Of a stretch of 64,000 nt of DNA, positions 62,031 to 64,000 are shown piece after piece. Every line of letters starts with the position of its first letter. Position 1 is the stretch's first letter. Source of the stretch: Burkholderiales bacterium (GTDB taxonomy: Bacteria; Pseudomonadota; Gammaproteobacteria; Burkholderiales; SG8-41); NCBI GenBank assembly GCA_019744975.1, contig JAIETP010000020.1, positions 147,307 to 211,306 of the forward strand, read 5' to 3'. Below the pieces are notes generated by a model, which worked only from the letters and a program-made list of their open reading frames with translations, was not told the origin of the DNA and made no database searches. A program made the position numbers and the translations under genes.

Positions 62031-63458
62031 TCAGCACTGCAGATCCTCCAGTACCCAGGTGTCCTTGGTGCCGCCGCCCTGGGATGAATTGACCACCAGC
62101 GAACCTTCGGTGAGCGCAACCCGGGTCAGGCCACCCGGCACCAGCGTAACTTCCTTGCCTGAAAGTACATAGGGGCGCAGATCGACGTGTCGCGGCACGA
62201 TGTCCGAATCGCGGAAGGTCGGGCAGGTTGACAGCGCCAGCGTCGGCTGGGCGATGTAATTCGCGGGATTCAGTTCGATGCGTTTGCGGAATTCCGCGAT
62301 CTGTTCCCTGGTCGAGGTTGGGCCGACCAGCATGCCGTAACCACCGGAGCCCTGGACTTCCTTGACCACCAGTTCCGCCAGGTGCGCCAGCGTGTAGGCG
62401 AGATCATCCGCATTGCCGAGCCGATAGGTGGGCACATTGGAGATGATCGGTTTTTCACCGAGGTAAAAATCGATCATCTGCGGCACGTAGAGATAGGTTG
62501 ATTTGTCATCGGCAACACCGGTGCCGATGGCGTTGGCCAGGGTGACGTTGCCGGCGCGATAGGCGGCGAAGATGCCCGGCACGCCGAGCGTGGAATCCGC
62601 TCGGAAGGCCAGTGGGTCGATGTAATCATCATCAATGCGGCGATAAATCACGTCGACGCGCTGCGGCCCGCTGGTGGTGCGCATGTAGACATAATTATTG
62701 GCAACGAAGAGATCCTGACCCTCAACCAATTCAACGCCCATCTGCTGGGCGAGGAAGGCATGCTCGAAGTAGGCGCTGTTGTAGGAGCCGGGGGTCATCA
62801 CCACCACGGTGGGCTGACTGACATGTTCGGGAGCGACGGCGCGCAGGTTGTCGAGCAGCACATCGGTGTAGTGATCGACCGGGGCGACGGGGATGCGGCC
62901 GAACAGGTCGGGGAACAGGCGCATCATCATCTTGCGGTTTTCCAGCATGTATGACACGCCGGAGGGTGTGCGCAGATTGTCTTCGAGCACGTAGAATTCG
63001 TCGGTGCCGGTTTTGACGATATCCACGCCGGCGATATGTACGTAAACATCACCCGCCACATGGATGCCGCGCATTTCCGGCCGGTAGGCCGGATTGTTCA
63101 GCACCTGCTCGGCGGGTATGACGCCGGCCTTGAGGATTTCCTGGTCGTGGTAGATGTCTTTCAGAAACGCATTGAGGGCGCGTACGCGCTGGCAGGCGCC
63201 GTCGCTGATCATTTTCCACGCTTTCGGACGGATGATGCGCGGAATGATGTCGAAAGGGATCGAGCGCTCAGTGCCGGATTCGTCGCCGTAAACCGCGAAG
63301 GTGATGCCCAGCCGGGTGTACAGCGCATTGGCTTCGCGCTGTTTTTGCGGCAGGAAGTCAGCCGGTTTGTCGGCCAGCCATTCGGTGTGCTCGCGATAAT
63401 GGGGGCGAATGGTGCCGTCCGCCGCGCGCATTTCGTCGTAGGGGCGCGTAGTACTCAT
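62031..63458 (-). CDS. Circularly permuted ATP-grasp protein (DUF404/DUF407)
   Basis: The ATG at 63458 (MSTTRPYDEMRAADGTIRPH) is taken as start; the frame upstream contains the 12-base direct repeats. The 475 residues include FPLDLIPRII-like PFDIIPRII, EFYVLEDNLRTPSGVSYMLENR, the ATP-binding GGYGMLVGPTS and AQPTLALSTCPTF. These are typical of the ligase-like family linked to alpha-E and Anbu, which may make peptide-type bonds. It is first of the four minus-strand genes. Confidence 0.95.
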   Translation of the reverse strand: MSTTRPYDEMRAADGTIRPHYREHTEWLADKPADFLPQKQREANALYTRLGITFAVYGDESGTERSIPFDIIPRIIRPKAWKMISDGACQRVRALNAFLKDIYHDQEILKAGVIPAEQVLNNPAYRPEMRGIHVAGDVYVHIAGVDIVKTGTDEFYVLEDNLRTPSGVSYMLENRKMMMRLFPDLFGRIPVAPVDHYTDVLLDNLRAVAPEHVSQPTVVVMTPGSYNSAYFEHAFLAQQMGVELVEGQDLFVANNYVYMRTTSGPQRVDVIYRRIDDDYIDPLAFRADSTLGVPGIFAAYRAGNVTLANAIGTGVADDKSTYLYVPQMIDFYLGEKPIISNVPTYRLGNADDLAYTLAHLAELVVKEVQGSGGYGMLVGPTSTREQIAEFRKRIELNPANYIAQPTLALSTCPTFRDSDIVPRHVDLRPYVLSGKEVTLVPGGLTRVALTEGSLVVNSSQGGGTKDTWVLEDLQC

Positions 63459-63469
63459 GGATTTTTTCT

Positions 63470-63532
63470 GTGTACCACCGTTGACCTGCTTTGAGTTGTA
63501 ACACAACCGTTAAGCAACCGGTGTACCACCGT
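63470..63532. promoter_or_regulatory. Direct-repeat pair upstream of the Anbu operon and relA
   Basis: GTGTACCACCGT occurs twice, at 63470-63481 and 63521-63532, 51 bases apart (about five helical turns), in the 228-base divergent region. Such spacing suits a dimeric regulator or DNA loop. CAACCGTTAAGCAACCGGTG between them adds a shorter CAACCG pair. Confidence 0.5.
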
Positions 63533-63686
63533 AATTTCACCGCGGATGTATGTGGGTGGGGTTGGAGTTGGAGCATTTTGCGCCGGGTGCGGACGCACCA
63601 ATTTGGGGCGGACTGGCGGCTCTGGTGCAGGCGGGGTACAGTGCAATGGTTTTATTGGGATTTACGAAATACGGAAGCGTCTGGAA

Positions 63687-64000
63687 ATGATCAGGAAAAA
63701 CCCATTACATCTGGTCGCAGTGACGCCCCCGGCTTCCGGGGGCGCAGCCTGGCTGGATGGCGTGGTGGCGAGTTTTGACGAACCCGCCGCCACATTGCTG
63801 CGCAGGGTCCATGCCCATGCGGCCCCCTCCCTGGAAAAGATCAAGCTGCACACCGGCGAGACGGCATTGGACCATGCCTGCGCCATGACCGATATCCTGC
63901 TGGCGCTGGATCTTGACCATGAATCGGCGGCTGCCGCGCTGCTGGTGCCGCTGCTGCGCACCAAACCGGAAGTTGCGCGGGAAATCCGCGACACCTTCGG
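63687..64000 (+). CDS. relA: GTP pyrophosphokinase RelA, 3' partial
   Basis: The frame begins at 63687 (MIRKNPLHLVAVTPPASGGA) and runs off the window after about 104 residues. The visible part is the degenerate hydrolase domain of RelA: LEKIKLHTGETALDHACAM and LDHESAAAALLVPLLRTKPEV. Where a hydrolase-competent SpoT has the HD dipeptide, this protein reads VP, as is usual for synthetase-only RelA. It makes (p)ppGpp on starved ribosomes. Confidence 0.88.
   Translation, partial: MIRKNPLHLVAVTPPASGGAAWLDGVVASFDEPAATLLRRVHAHAAPSLEKIKLHTGETALDHACAMTDILLALDLDHESAAAALLVPLLRTKPEVAREIRDTF

Overview
The window is a GC-rich proteobacterial chromosome segment, most probably from a betaproteobacterium. 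The best evidence is the middle of the window, where rpoE-mucA-mucB-mucD, lepA-lepB-DUF4845-rnc-era-recO-pdxJ-acpS-nagZ and uvrC-pgsA follow each other in an order familiar from Beta- and Gammaproteobacteria. A purL on the plus strand, an Anbu (bacterial proteasome homologue) operon and the first part of a relA close the right end. There are no transposases, phage genes or CRISPR arrays.

Bases 1 to about 19.7 kb form an accessory catabolic or transport locus. On the plus strand lie the C-terminal part of a diiron-monooxygenase-type reductase, a Rieske ferredoxin fused to a cyclic-nucleotide-binding (cNMP) domain, a NitT/TauT-type ABC importer (one binding protein, two different permeases, two different ATPases), a small membrane protein and two tandem folD genes. 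The opposing strand carries an MFS transporter, a 43-residue membrane protein, an NtrB-like kinase, an NtrC-like sigma-54 activator, a divergent PanB-like protein, a stand-alone cNMP protein, a TauE/SafE permease and a GcvT-like aminomethyltransferase. The two gene sets converge near 8.79 kb. Divergent from the MFS gene is an 1176-residue iron-sulfur flavoprotein. Three unusual features stand out: the same cNMP module (FGWAAL motif) occurs three times, once fused to a ferredoxin and once to a permease; the two ATPases carry complementary defects that predict an asymmetric heterodimer; and a textbook -24/-12 promoter precedes the panB-like gene, right after the sigma-54 activator. The folate enzymes suggest that a one-carbon unit is released from an imported, possibly oxygenated substrate and passed to tetrahydrofolate. 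The substrate is not identifiable from the sequence.

From 19.8 to 23.4 kb are a class III aminotransferase, a small unknown protein, and a betaine/choline-type binding protein fused to its permease. From 23.6 to 39.6 kb is the housekeeping block, including a compact tRNA-Gly, tRNA-Cys, tRNA-Leu cluster. From 40 to 50.5 kb are a DUF294 CBS/nucleotidyltransferase protein with a DnaQ-like exonuclease, an ADP-forming acyl-CoA synthetase, an MFS exporter, a UxaA-family hydro-lyase, a sulfite-dehydrogenase-like molybdoenzyme with its cytochrome c, and crcB. From 50.6 to 64 kb are a DUF2059 protein, nnrD, purL, the Anbu operon and relA.

Two repeat families were found. One is a 137-bp palindromic element present at 37.7 and 50.5 kb. 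The first copy carries a 130-bp insertion flanked by an 8-bp duplication, and both copies begin at the last base of the upstream gene's TAG stop codon. The other is a short AT-rich sequence (core TTATTGATTTTATTGAA) found mostly between genes but once in frame inside a coding sequence.
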